From positions 19,482,054 to 19,546,053 of the forward strand of contig OY741280.1 in the NCBI GenBank assembly GCA_963514095.1: a stretch of DNA of 64,000 nucleotides, written 5' to 3'. The notes beneath the pieces are model-generated. The model saw only the letters and a program-made list of their open reading frames with translations. It ran no database searches and was not told the DNA's origin. Both the position numbers and the translations under genes were made by a program. This DNA comes from Eutrigla gurnardus. Taxonomy: Eukaryota > Chordata > Actinopteri > Perciformes > Triglidae. This document shows positions 13,005 to 25,292 of this stretch, one piece after another; position 1 is the first letter of the stretch, and each line of letters begins with the position of its first letter.

Positions 13005-13389
13005 GTATATATATGTATATAAAATAATCTCTGTGGCAAAGAAACATTTCTGATTTATGTTCAGCGAGATCATTAACCCTAACCCACAATCCAACGATGG
13101 CCAACATGTGTGCAAAGACAGTAACGTTAGTTTATAAATGAAAATATTTCAAAGTGTTGTTACTAAGAAACTTCCTGCATTAAAGCTGAAATCTAAGTGA
13201 CTTTTTCCACAATATGGTTATTTCATTCAAGGCTGGATTAACCCATATAAATGCTCCTCTAACCTCGACATGCATGGCGAAGTATTCCCTCCACAACTTC
13301 TTTCCCAAGAGTCATTAAAGCAACTGTTTCAGGCAGAAAATGTAATTCATGAAACACACAGTCATTCTCTCCTTCTCCTCTGAACACAG

Positions 13390-13745
13390 CTGAGTGATTG
13401 GTTTACAGCTGAATAACGGCTCCGGCAGGCACACGGAATGAGAATTACTGTCGCCGAGTTAATGACTCCAAACTTTGAGCTACGGGGAAGTCGAGGAAGA
13501 GGCAGAGAGCAATTAACCCGCTGAAAATTAGCAAACTTGGAGTCATCAAGAGACAGTAATGGCCCTCAGATGACAGAAATGATTCCCCAGTAAAGCCTCA
13601 GACATGACAGAGTCATCAGAAAAAACTCCCAATTCCAAAGACCGGGTGTCACTTTGCATATGAATGGCTGCTATTGTTTGATCTGCTAAAGCTAATAAGC
13701 ACCAGCCAGATAATCCATTTATGGAGGGAATAATTGTTTCATGGT
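13390..13745. other. Possible conserved non-coding element
   Basis: A complex, repeat-free stretch with spaced homeobox-type TAAT/ATTA cores, SOX-like ATTGTTTG, a CATATG E-box and AATTAACCC. It is not open in any frame. This composition resembles vertebrate developmental enhancers, but conservation cannot be judged from one genome. Confidence 0.2.
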
Positions 13746-14260
13746 TGGATGATCACTTACTTTACATGATGTCGAAGGTCTTCTGGAACAAGGAAGAAAG
13801 ATACTCAAGAAAAATGTTTGGAGAATTCAGCTTCATATGCTGCTGAAAGGACTGATCTGGGATTTCATCACCAACCGGAAGAAGAAGTGTTCAATTTTCT
13901 ACTTTTACGCCATCGAAACCTCCGACAGCTGCTTTGTCCGCCTCCACCTGCAGATTCTAGCAGACAGCTGTGGCCAAAACCTTCAGCTGAACCTCCGATT
14001 ACAGCCTTCATCCGTCCACCAGAAAGAGCTCATTCCTTCCTCCACCTGAACTCAAGGTGGCGTTATTCAGGATGTGTCTGCTTCTTTCAACGTATTTCTC
14101 AATGAAAAGGATCAAGTATGTGAAGTGAAAACAGGGGTGTTACATATCTGTGTGGTAGGACATCTTAGAATAACATCTGAGGCGGAAATTCTTGTCAAAG
14201 AAAAAAAAAAGCGAAGCTCCACCTGAGATGTTACTTTTCCAAGATGCCAGCTTGCATCCT

Positions 14261-14430
14261 GAACCTCCACCTGCAGCCGGATGTAACACCCTGAACCTCC
14301 ACCTGCAGCCGGATGTAACATCCTGAACCTCCACCTGCAGCCGGATGTAACATCCTGAACCTCCACCTGCAGCCGGATGTAACATCCTGAACCTCCACCT
14401 GCAGCCGGATGTAACATCCTGAACCTCCAA
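14261..14430. repeat. 32-bp minisatellite
   Basis: GAACCTCCACCTGCAGCC recurs at 14261, 14293, 14325, 14357 and 14389, with a partial copy at 14421, an exact 32-bp period. The copies are nearly identical (one CACC/CATC difference). The minus-strand frames that cross it repeat the same peptide in shifted phase, so they are not genes. Confidence 0.93.
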
Positions 14431-15345
14431 CTAAAGCCTTTGCCATCAAGCTGCACCACCCACTTCACCTAGAGAGCTTCTGCCAGACAACTGCAGCTCC
14501 ACCTACAGCCCCCTGCGGGATCCTGCACTGCAGACCTCAGTGGACCAGCAGGGACCAGATACACATACAACCTTTCAAACACCGAGCCGTTGCACTGTAA
14601 CTCGATAAAGTCCATCGTTCTCTACAATCATCGTTATTTGTCACCACAAGGATTTGCAGAAACGATATTTTAATTTCTGAGATTCTGGTGAGTTTGTGTA
14701 ACTTGTTATGTTTTTTTCTTGTCACCCGTTTCTAGCAATTATTTAATGGTATTGCATTCCTTGCTTGTATGCATGACAGTTTTGTTGTAGTGGATACTGA
14801 ATTTTGATTTAACCCCAAATTAAATCAGTGAATACATATTAATATTGGCTTTCTTTGTGAGGTCACATGGCAACTGGCTGGGTTTATTCTAGTATTTAAG
14901 CTATTCTGCATATTTGCTTGGTAATAATAAATAAAACTGTTAAATTAAGACCGGCTTGATGTTATATCATCTTGTCTTCGTTTTATTGTTTGGTTAAAGT
15001 CATAAACCCACTATTTCAAAAAAGGTTTAATTGCTGCAACAACAAAACAAACAGTCGTGCCTTTACAGAAACGATGCGTGAAACAGGAGTGAAATAAATA
15101 CTCACGTACAGATGAAAAAAACAAGAAAAAAACAACCAAAAGATTAAAACAGACAAAATTAAACTGAGTGAAACAAAACAAGGTAAGAGCTTTGTACATT
15201 TATGAAGAGAAAAAAGAAAAAAGAAACAAAATAATGCACCATAATGCAACTACTAAAACTCCAGTTAGTGTTTCGGGGGATCTACTATAAAGCATGTGTT
15301 TAGTGTCTTTATGAATATGGGAAGGAAGAAAGAAGAGAGCATAAT

Positions 15346-15375
15346 AACAGTAATAATAATAATAATAATAATAAT
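15346..15375. repeat. (TAA)n microsatellite
   Basis: About nine ATA/TAA triplets. Confidence 0.85.
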
Positions 15376-15675
15376 GCAGATTCTAGCAGGCGGCTCCGGC
15401 TGAAAGCTTCTCGGCATCTCGTCGCCGCGTCAGCGTCTTATTGCTGCTGACAGTTTTGATCTGGTTTTTAATTTCCCCCGGAATGATTTATGATCACTTT
15501 TCCCTCCTTTATCGCTCCTGCTGTTTGTACATGACGACACTTCAGTGTGATATAAACTTTACACAAATGTGATTAGACAGCATAACTAGATGTGAAGCAC
15601 CCCGGGGTGGCTCTTCACTGCACTTCCTCGGGGGCCGACACACGGGGGCAGTGTTACCACGGACACACTCACAGG

Positions 15676-15677
<2 letters not shown>

Positions 15678-15706
<29 letters not shown>
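15678..15706. repeat. (GT)n microsatellite
   Basis: About 14 dinucleotides. Confidence 0.9.
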
Positions 15707-16077
15707 TAAAGTGTACTCGGGAGAGTGTGGGAACCAGTGTGTTGCCGAGGCGGTGGGAGGATTTGTGATTTGAGGATCTGAATGCCTGGATGGTATTTTT
15801 TTGGGAGCGTGTGATTGAGGGTGTTATGGCATCTGAGACGAAATGATTTCCTGTATTGTTGCTGCTGAGACAAACATAACTCATCTACCTGAATTTGTCA
15901 GGGAGAAACAGAAACAAGCAGTCGCAGTCTGTGATTACTATGTTCACAAACGATGAATCAATTATCATTTATGACAGGATTTTAAACATTTAACATATTC
16001 TCTCTTTTTTCCCCAACCGGCTCAATTCAATTTGAGTTTGTGTCAACCTAAATGACCTAAATGTAACCTCTGCTTGT

Positions 16078-16272
16078 GCTTCTGATAAGTGACGCCATAA
16101 TGAAGTGCCTTAAACCTGCATTCTCTCTACTGGCCATCAGGGGGCGACTCCTCTGGTTGTAAAAGGTCTGATTGTATAGAAGTCTATGAGAAAATGAGCC
16201 AAATTCTCATTTGATGTATAATCTCAGTAATAAACATGAGTTTATGGTCTTAAGTTTCAAGTCTTCTTCAAA
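16078..16272 (-). repeat. Dispersed repeat family C, reversed copy
   Basis: Reverse complement of the family seen at 6451-6648, retaining the stretch CCAGAGGAGTCGCCCCCTGA that is missing from copy 1. Confidence 0.7.
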
Positions 16273-16600
16273 GGCCTGTTCCACCTGACGTCAATTGCTT
16301 TTTATTTATTATTATTTATTATCATTACTTTATTGTTTCCACACTTTGTCACTTTATACTGTTTGTTCTTTGATTGTTTCTTTTAAAAGTGTATTTTATG
16401 TATGTACGGTGTCCTTGATGACCAGAAAGGTGCCTTTAAATAAAATGTCTTATTATTATGATTATTATTATTATTATTATTATTAATCCAGCATGATGTT
16501 CATTTAGTAAACTAAAGTTGACCTTGTCGACGCCCAAAATGCTGAACTTGAGGCTTGAAAACGGTTTTAAATAGAACATAAATGGAAGTAAAATGTCTAA

Positions 16601-16822
16601 TAATACACTGTAACGTTGGATTATTTTGTTTACAGACACAATCCTCTGTTTATTCCTGTTTAAATGCATCCGTCATCACTTTTGACCGGCTGCCATGATT
16701 ACACGCTGTGTCCCAATTAACCCGGTGAAAATGAATTCATGCATAACATTTGTTTGGCGCTGTAGAAGACGAGACATTGTAAATGATTCCAACTTCATGG
16801 GCGACCCTGTATTTATACAGTA
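16601..16822 (+). repeat. Dispersed repeat family D, copy 1
   Basis: It shares TAACGTTGGA, CCTCTGTTTATTCCT, GTCATCACTTTTGACC, GAATTCATGCATAACATTTG, TTTGGCGC and TTCCAACTTCATGG in order with the reverse complement of 46070-46303. Confidence 0.78.
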
Positions 16823-17269
16823 ATATGATATAATTACGCTTTAATGAGCTGGTGATTGTGTTTTCCTCCTCCTGTCTCACGTCCGTGTTGAGAGAGAGGA
16901 AATGTCAGTAAACAAGTGCAAACGTTTCAGCTTATTGCATTGGTATACCCTACTTGACAATGAGCTGCTTTTTTTTTTTTTTGGTAACAGGAAGGAGCTG
17001 GCAGGATTTTAAGACGAGGTCATGCTCACTTTCACCAAAACAGAATAGGAGAGAAAACAAAATCAAGCCAGACAAGAGTGTCATCATAATGTGTTGAACG
17101 ATGTCAATCACTGAAATATCTCAGCATCTACATGATGGAAGGTCATGAGAGACATTCATGGTCCTCAGAGGATGAAGCCTTCATCACAACCAGCACGTCC
17201 ATATTCTAATTTGCTTCGTTTTTCTTCGGTTTATGAAGACTTTAAGACATTTGTCTGCAAACAGAGATG

Positions 17270-17415
17270 ATGTATTTTGTGGGCGGAGCTTAACTGGTGT
17301 CAGGAAGTGATGCTTCTGTAGGAGTCCTAAAATCACAAAGAATATGGATCATTCTCTGCCATTTTTCTTTATGGGGAATCCAACAAAACAGGGTCCCTCC
17401 TCCTCCTCCTCTTTC

Positions 17416-17450
<35 letters not shown>

Positions 17451-17850
17451 CTCTTCCTCCCACTTGTGGAGCGCCAGATTATCATTTTCTCCGGGGCCAT
17501 TTTTCTTAACGGGTAATCTAACAAAACAGGGCCCTCTTCCTCCTCCTCCACTTCCTCCTCCTCCACCTCCTCCTCCTCTTCATCTTCCTCCTCCTCCTCC
17601 TCTTCCCCCTGTATGTTGTGGGCGGAGCTTAACTGATGTCAGGAAGCAACACTAAGTCTGAGTCCTAAAATCACAAAGAATATGGATCATTATCTGGCCA
17701 TTTTTCTTTATGGGGAATCCAACAAAACAGGGTCCCTCCTCCTCCTCCTCCTCCTCCTCCTCCTCTGTAAACAGAGATGTATGTTGTGGGCGGAGTCTAA
17801 CTGATGTCCGGAAGTGACACTTCTATAGGTATCATCGGGATCATCTGGAC
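17270..17850. repeat. Tandem module with CCT-rich tails
   Basis: A module starting GGGCGGAGCTTAACTG and running through TCCTAAAATCACAAAGAATA to CCAACAAAACAGGGTCCCTC then (CCT)n appears at about 17280 and 17619. Partial copies lie at about 17462 and 17788. Each full or partial copy that reaches the end carries its own CCT-rich tail of different length (17397-17460, 17535-17607, 17733-17765). Confidence 0.8.
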
Positions 17851-18544
17851 CTTCTGTGAGTATTTGATTGGTTTTCCAGCAGAAGAGGAGCCGTCTGAGC
17901 TGCAGCTCCATTCAAACCAAACATTTCCATTTAATATTTAATCCATAACCGAAGCAATACTGGAGATTTACTCCTGGTATTGACAGAACACACACAGGTT
18001 GTTGTTGACAACTGAAATGAGTTTCTGTCTGTGGCGTTCTACTCTAAAATTAAGTGCATCTCTTCTCTCTCGTTAAGAACCAAGCGTAAAAGCAGCCTGA
18101 TTTTCTAACGGGGGTTTGAGTGCTCTGCTGAATAAAACATGAACATCACGGATTGAATTTCGTGTTTTTTTGGCAATTAGTTATCTTCACCTACACACAC
18201 TGGAAGTGCACTTTATAAATCAGTTCACATTTTTGTATTTTGTTGCTTTTGAAAAAGGTTCTCTGTTTAATTATCGGCTGTCGACTGTAATAACCCGAGA
18301 CATTCACGCCTTACATCTCAGCATCCGGCTGTCGTCTCCATCAACGGGAAAACAGTCATTAACTCCCGCTGAGATTAAGGCTTCATCGTAGCAGATCTCC
18401 CTCCTTTCTTCAACGCAACATGAAACTTCTTTCACCTGATTATTTTCAGGATAACCGTCGCCAAATTATCTCCCATCGCCGCCTGTTCCACACGATAACC
18501 ACAATCAGACCTGGGGATTCTCACTTTCACCGGCCATTTTATTT

Positions 18545-19350
18545 ATGGGGACTCCCTCCTCCTTCTCCTCTCCTCCCTTTCCTCTTCCTCTGCCTCCTCC
18601 TCTTCTTCCTCCAATTCCTCTTCCTCCTTTTCCTCTTCCTCCTCCTCTTCCTCCTCTCCTCCTTTTCCTCTTCCTCCTCCTCCTCTCCTCCCTTTCCCCT
18701 TCCTCCTCTTCATCTTCCTCCTCCACCTCCTCTTCATCTCCCTCTCCCTCTCCAGCCTCCTCCTCTTCATCTCCCTCTCCCTCTCCATCCTCTTCCTCTC
18801 CCTCCACCTCCTCCTCCTACTTCTCCTCCTCCTCATCTTCCTCTTCCTCCTCCTCATCTTCCTCCTCCTCCTCTTCATCTCCCTCTCCATCCTCTTCCTC
18901 TTCTTCTCCCTCCTCCTACTTCTCTTCCTCCTCATCTCCTCCCTCCTCCTCCTCTTCTTCTTCCTCCTCTTCATCTCCCTTTCCCCCTCCATCCTCTTCC
19001 TCTCCCTCCTCCTCCTCCTTCTCCTCCTCCACCTCCTCCTCCTCTTCATCTCCCTCTCCCTCCTCTTCCTCTCCCTCCTCCTCCTACTTCTCTTCCTCCT
19101 CCTCCTCGTCTTCCTCCTCCATCCTCTCCCTCCTCCTCCACCTCCCCCTCCTCTCCCTCCTCCTCCCCCTCATCCTCCTCCCCTTCCTCCTTCTCCTCCT
19201 CATCTCCTCCCTCCTCCTCCTCTTCCTCCTCCTCTTCATCTCCATTTCCCTCTCCATCCTCTTCCTCTCCCTCCTCCTCCTTCTCCTTCTCCTCCTCTTC
19301 ATCTCTCTCTTCCTCCCCCTCCTCCCCCTCCTCCTCTCTCTCCTCATATC
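18545..19350. repeat. 800-bp polypyrimidine tract (CCT-rich)
   Basis: It is almost uninterrupted C/T on the plus strand, with scattered A, built from CCT, CTCTTC and CATCTCCCTCTCC blocks. Just before it (about 18520-18560) the sequence GGCCATTTTATTTATGGGGA resembles the end of the 17.3-kb module. Long S/P/L frames on the plus strand and E/R/K frames on the minus strand are products of composition. Confidence 0.95.
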
Positions 19351-19364
19351 TCTCCCTATTGAAC

Positions 19365-21432
19365 ATCCCATTGATCCCCCCCAGTCTCTCTGTCTGTTAA
19401 TCTGTCTGAGTCTACCTCTCTACCGGCCGACACTAATCCCTCCATCTCTCAGTCTTTTCTTTCCCGTTCTCACATCTCTGCTCACTCCGGCTTTGGGAAA
19501 CACTAATAAGTGCTTTCATTACTGGGAGTGATGGAGGCTGGTGGTGGCGAGGAGAGGCCGTGTTTAAAGTAAATACACAAAAGAGTAAATCTCTTTAAAT
19601 CAGCGTCACACAATGAAAGGAGTTTGTCTAATAGTCTATCCATCGGGCCGATTACTGGATCGACACGAGGAGAAAACCACCTTAATGTTGAGGTGAAATA
19701 CTTTTTTATTCATATATAGACGGAGGAGGTTGTGTGTGGAGTTACATTCTAAGCCCATCCACCTTTTACTGGTCCACCTTAAATGCAGTAATCTCATTTA
19801 CACCTCAAATATTGGATTCCATCGGGGAATCCTCACAAAGACTTCGCTGGGAAGTCGAGCTGAAACTTCATTAGAGTCTCTGTCTTCGGTGTTTTGATGT
19901 ATCTCTCAGTGAAACGGGACGGACAGGCGGGACATGATGTTTGATTTGACTGTTCAAGAGATAATCTCACGACCTTCTGCAGCTCTGATGGATGTCATGA
20001 TATTATGGGTTGGTGCGAGCTGATGGAAGCATGCTTTGTGCATGTTTTGATGTGAAACTTTTTGTGAATTTTTTTCATCAGCAGATATTTCGTGGGGCTG
20101 GGGACGCGATCTAAAAGGGTGGAAAGGGCATTTTTCATCCCAAAAGTTAACAACAACTCTGACTTAGGAATAAAGTAAAAAAAACAACAAAAAAACCCAC
20201 TTTGGCCGAGGAACACTTAAGGTGGGCTGACCTTTTAAGCTGGGCTGACCTTTAAGGTGGACCAGCACTATTCTCCTTTAAGCTGCTCCTCTGAGTCTCT
20301 TTTTGCCTTCAATGTTTATTTTCTATTTATTTTACTGTGTAACTGACAGCAGGTTTGTATCAGGAAAACACTAATATGAATGTTTCCCAGTTATTTTTAG
20401 AACTGTAATGGTATTAATAAGTACTCAGTATAATGAAATGTAAGTATTTGTACTCGAGGCTTCATATTCTGGTGCATATACACGTTTTGTCATTTATCTT
20501 TTTGTTCCCACAACAAGAAAATGGGAACTTTTCATATATATTTACGAATGGTGATTAATCCACAGCTATAACCCTTTTTTAATAAATTGACAGCACTAAT
20601 ATATGCATATTTTGAAGTCCCTTGTCATCCATGCTGTGCAACATTTCACATGACGAGTCCGAGCTTCTGTCTGGTTTCACTCAAACCAGCTCCTGATGCT
20701 CACGTAACATCTCCGTCAGAAGCAGAGCCGGCGGGGACCAGGATGAACTTGGCTTTACGCTTAATTAGCCACAAAAGTGAACAAACATCTCATCTCGTCT
20801 GACAGGGACTCGGCTAAAGAGCCGAAGGCTTACACTCCAGCTCATCTTAGTTTAGGGATCTCTTGTGAACCAGAGTCACAACACAAAAGAGAAAACATGT
20901 TTACTCTTTTGTCAAAATAAACTACAGACATTATCATAGACCGGCCTGAACCTCTTCACCTTACCAGCACTTTAACAGCACAGCATTGTGGGAGTTCTCA
21001 TGCTTCATTCAGGTGTGCAGACTCAGAGAAAAAGGCTGGAACTCGTTATAAAATACAGCTTCAGGTTCAGGTGATTTGAGGGGGATGAGGGGGTTTGGAA
21101 TAAAACCACCCACAACGAAGTTAAAGAGTCCGAAACTAAACCGTCAAAAGGGTTTCAGGACCCGAATTCAGATTTAAACAAAATATATATAAAAAAAAAG
21201 GGAAACACATTACTCCTGCTTTTAACTTCACTCCCAGTAAAACAAACAATTACAAACACTTCTAATTGTTTTTAAATCTATTGATGGACACTCAGATCAT
21301 CAAATCCTAATCAGCCTCTCTTAAATATCTTACATGTTCTTAAATATGGTGTTTTTGTCATGTATTATATTTCTGCTTCCTTTCTTAAAGCAGCATGAGT
21401 CATATGAAATGTGCTGTGTAAATAAATGTGAC
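19365..21432. other. Non-coding between the pyrimidine tract and the nectin 3' end
   Basis: No exon, RNA gene or repeat family recognised, apart from a small duplication of GGGCTGACCTTT around 20224-20255. Confidence 0.5.
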
Positions 21433-21513
21433 TTACCGGGTCTCCACCATGCTGCCCTGCTGCTTCTCCACGTAGACGGAGGTCGTAATCACCACCCAGA
21501 CTTCCCGTCCTTT
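21433..21513 (-). CDS. Short coding-like segment with a donor-like end, unassigned
   Basis: The last 21 or so codons before the TAA at 21435-21433 (from V-W-V-V-I-T-T-S to S-M-V-E-T-R) have G or C at almost every third position, in a region that is otherwise A+T-rich. The stop overlaps a consensus donor, CCCG|GTAAGT, so this could instead be an internal exon ending at 21437. No good acceptor precedes it: the nearest AGs lie in purine-rich DNA without a pyrimidine tract. I do not recognise the peptide. It may be a pseudo-exon, a retrocopy remnant, an exon of a neighbouring gene, or chance. Confidence 0.2.
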   Translation of the reverse strand, partial: KGREVWVVITTSVYVEKQQGSMVETR

Positions 21514-24500
21514 TGGTTTACATTTTATTTGACAAGACAATGATTTGTAAAACATGTACAATAGGTTTCCCAAAAAAAGCATACAAAATGATATTCCATC
21601 CGTGATAAACACAAATATATGAAAGTTAAATCGATAAGCACCCACAAAAATATGATTACATCTCCAGTGTGTACATTATTTCATTTTTTAAGCGTTGCCA
21701 TCATGGATGTCAAACCCCATCATGTGTTTTGTGTGTTTCCCCCCTTTTATCATCCGTCCTCAAACAGAAGTGTGAGTTTTGAAAAGCTAAAAATAACATA
21801 AAGAAGGCACGTCTGGCTCCGTGATGAGAAGCAGTGATGGCGGTGGGTGAGAGAGGGAGCGGAGAGGGGGCGGGGTTAAAAAACAGAGAAAGGTTGGGCG
21901 ACGGAAAGGATCGGATTCAGACCGAGCAGCGATCACATTCACAGCTTGTGTTTCTGGTTCGGACCCGAAACGGGCCTAAATCACCAAATATGAACCCTCT
22001 AGCTCCTGCAGTCTGAAATCACTGCCACCCCTCCTCTAAAAACGACCTCTTTTTGGGCAAACACCGCCTGTAAACTGACTCGGCTGCTACTTCTTTGCAA
22101 CCCCCGGTTTAGTCCGCAGACTGCATTCTTGGCGAGATTGCAATTCAAGATGAAGCAACTCCATTAAACATATAAGGCTCTGGGTAAAACCGAATGATCC
22201 CCGAATACGATGGCGGCGCTGAAACTCAATCCTGGATGCTTGCTGAGTCATTGGTCTCTGATAAAATGGATCCCAATGATTGTCTTCTTTCCCTTTTTTT
22301 TGCTCAATCTATCAACCGCGGCCCGCCGGCAACAACATTTTAAACACATTAATGCACAGAAAACTAAAAAAGTCCTGTATTCATTACATCATAACGAGCA
22401 AAACCGTCACATTTAATTCTGCTTTTTTTGTGTTCTGCAGGGCTACGAAGCACATCACACGTGATTGTCTGACACTGCATCATATAAACAAGTCATTCAG
22501 CCATGCACGCGTCATGGTGGTCCGACTCTTCTCATTGGTCCATGCAGCATGCAGACCCTTTAATAGAAATAAAACATCCCGGACACTAAGGACTTGATAG
22601 AAGTCCCTGTTTGTCCTGCACCTGTCCTGAAACGATACCCGGATGAATCCTTCAGTCAACCTTATCGTTGGGAACCAAAAGAAGAAATCAATTCCAACAC
22701 CATCAGTTTAAAATCAACAGGATGGATCAAGCACTATTTCAGTTAGCATGCAGCAGAAAGTGGTACTTCTATTATAGCATTTACACTCATTATAACCAAA
22801 GCTAGCGACAACTGATTATTAACAGATGATTGTCATACGTCGGGGAAAATTAAAATATTGCATTTTGTGCCGACCTCGCAGAAAGCGTTTCCTTTTATCG
22901 TGTATTAATTTGGTTTCGTTTAAAAGTCTGCCTCCTCTAACGACGTTAATACCTGTTAATAAACAGTTTAGATTCATCTCCGTGGATTGAAGAGATGACG
23001 TTTCCATTTTGAATCAGTGCGAAAGATTAAAAAACAAAAAAGAAGCCTGTAGAGCCGCCACACGACAAAATAAAAAACCCTCCCGCCCTCTCAACTTAAT
23101 TGGACTTTGTGCTTGTGGTGTGCGTGAAAGTGACGATGCATTGAGATGGAGATATTAAAAAATAAAATAAAGAAACAGCTTCTTTTTTTTGGACATTCAA
23201 GAATGTTTTCACAAATGGAGATTATTCCCAAACAGCCTGGAGAAAGTGATGCAACAAGCCACCGATCATGCCATGCAGAGTAATATGAACACGGAGTTAA
23301 ATCCACACCATTTCATTTTTTCCATATATATTCCAATAAAACATTTTTAGTATTAAGTGACAACCTCAATGACCCCGTGAAAAGTAAAGTAGCAATATAC
23401 ACTTGTTTTTTGTTCTTTTTTAAACCGCTCCATTGGACATTTAACAAACTTCCATCCCCTGTACAGAGGCACTGAAACACCGACACTTGTTTATTTTTTA
23501 TGTGCACACATTTCACCAACAATATATTATTCATCAATACTATTTACAGTTTGTTCATCATTTGGTACCATCTGACATCTATGAAGACCAATTTTTGATT
23601 CAGCCAGGCATAGTTCCTAATTTTCCCTTTCTTTTTTGTTTAAAAGTGGACAATCGAGCTATTTTGTAATTATGTAAAAATGTTCTGCATGTATCAGAGT
23701 GTGTGACCATTTATAATCTGATTAAATGGCCGTAATGGCAGTATTTTTCTAATACATGCTGAGCATTTTCACATCCTGTGAAAACACGTTCCTGGTGGTG
23801 TTTTCTGGCTTCGTGTGATTTATTAGAGGACCGAACACAAACGTTGGCGGTGTGGTGCACATGTAAGAACCCTGTGGCGTGTGTGTGTGCTTGCCAGCCG
23901 CCGACCAACTCTTGCAAATTATGAATGGTGGCATCTTAATCATGTGATGTTGCCAGGTTACGGAGCTTCAGAACAATGTCACTTCCCTTTTTGTCGGTGC
24001 TAAAGAGGAGCCCGATGCTCCGGGGGACACGAGGCTCTCTGACAACGTAATAAAGTAGAATGCTTCTTTATTGGACTGTCGCCTTGGCAGGAGCTGGAAA
24101 AGGCTGTTTTTTTTCTTGAATATAAGAGTTGATAAATAACTGAAATACCTTCAAACAGCTTGAGCGAATAATTGAAGCTGCTTGGAGAGCAACGTGCTTT
24201 GGAGTTCCTGGGGACCGAATTCAGATGGTATGTAATTCAAACCCAACCAGCCGTGGAAGGAGAGTACTTTGAAAGGATTTCAAAGATGGTATTTGTTTTA
24301 CTTCCTCGACGGTGCAAGGCTGCAACCGAGAGCCGGGTGTTTTCATCCTTACTTAGAGGGGAAAAAAGTGTTCAAATCACTTTCCACGGCTGTAAACAGA
24401 AGAGCCCATGATTGGTAGATTTACATAATATAATTAGTTTTTTTTTTTTTTGTATGTTCATGGCACAAAATGTTGCTTATAATATTTTAATATTTCTTCA

Positions 24501-25094
24501 AATTCACTTGACATGTGTGTAACAGAAATTGAGATCTGCAGGCATCAGGCAGAGTGTGTTAATTAGCTGAGGGAGTGTTCCAGCTCACCTACATGGCAGC
24601 GCCTCTCATCCATGTAATTAACATATCGTTCATTATATGCAAAGCATATGATCTCTGGTTTGACAGACATCATTACTGTGTGTGTGTGCATCCCAAACGG
24701 CTTTAAAAACCTTGATATTTTGCCTTTCTTTACCAGATGTTCGATGATTACCGATGAGCAAAACTGTGAATGCAAAAGAAAAGAAAGAAAAGAAAAAGCT
24801 TGCTAACATTCCTATTTGTCAGTAGTCACAAGTGGGCGTCGCCACATGTGGAAACAGCCCTGCTCACTCCTGTATTCACAGGAAGATGCAATGATTTTAA
24901 CCCATAACACCCATTAAATGTGCCCGGTAAAGAAAGATCAACTCAGATGCAAAGTGTCATCGTGGGTAGGTTAAAAACCTTTTTACAATAAAAGATATCG
25001 AGTGGAAACAAGTGTGCTCGCCTTTGCTTTTCATGCAAATTTAGGTGACCTGGAACTTGCCCGTTGCGGCCGTGATGTGCTCTGGTTGCCATGG
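21505..25094 (-). other. Probable 3' untranslated region of the nectin-family gene
   Basis: About 3.6 kb follows the stop codon up to a poly(A) signal. It has no long CA/GT tract (only two runs of about 12 bp), in contrast to the rest of the window. It is A+T-rich with poly-T and poly-A runs and has no convincing reading frame. Further AATAAA hexamers on the minus strand (plus-strand positions 24067-24072, 23819-23824 and 23490-23495) could give shorter 3' ends. The extent is inferred; transcript data would settle it. Confidence 0.5.
21524..21529 (-). promoter_or_regulatory. Candidate poly(A) signal of the nectin-family transcript
   Basis: AATAAA on the minus strand. A G/T-rich stretch (GTCTGGGTGGTG) begins about 25 bases beyond it, the usual arrangement around a cleavage site, which would fall near 21505-21512. 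The same G/T-rich stretch is part of a short coding-like segment, so the assignment is not certain. Confidence 0.4.
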
Positions 25095-25292
25095 CTACAC
25101 ATACATGGCGGGAGACACGAAGCTCTCGCCGCGGGAGATGTTGGCGGCGGACGGCTCGTGGTTGGCTGAATCCAAGTCATTGCCGCGGTGACCGCCGGCA
25201 TTGAGTTCGTTGATTTTGTCGTACGTGGTCGAGTCGTCCAGGACCGGAGGGGCGCCGCCGTTCAAGGCTCCGGTGGACTCGTCGTCCAGGTT
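25095..25292 (-). CDS. Nectin-family gene, last coding exon with PDZ-ligand C-terminus
   Basis: The coding part is 198 bp: 65 codons and a TAG stop. The acceptor is CCACCTTGCAG and the exon starts in phase 0 (N-L-D-D-E-S). It is G+C-rich with strong third-position G/C, unlike the surrounding DNA. The tail contains T-T-Y-D-K-I-N, which resembles Y-L-D-K-I-N in human nectin-2 as I recall it. It ends G-E-S-F-V-S-P-A-M-Y-V. The last four residues match the A/E-x-Y-V ligand by which nectins bind the PDZ domain of afadin and so link to actin at adherens junctions. Human nectin-2 also ends in A-M-Y-V, whereas nectin-1 and nectin-3 end in E-W-Y-V. I therefore favour a fish nectin-2-like gene but leave the symbol blank, because paralogue assignment needs the ectodomain and synteny. 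Confidence 0.88.
   Translation of the reverse strand, partial: NLDDESTGALNGGAPPVLDDSTTYDKINELNAGGHRGNDLDSANHEPSAANISRGESFVSPAMYV

Noticed and set aside
14112..14468. Repetitive minus-strand protein (W-R-F-R-M-L-H-P-A-A)
   Set aside because: Comes from the 32-bp minisatellite; the same peptide appears in three shifted frames.
18420..19531. Plus-strand frames of 326 and 328 codons of P, L and S
   Set aside because: Translations of the CCT-rich tract. Overlapping frames are all open because pyrimidine-only DNA has no stop codons.
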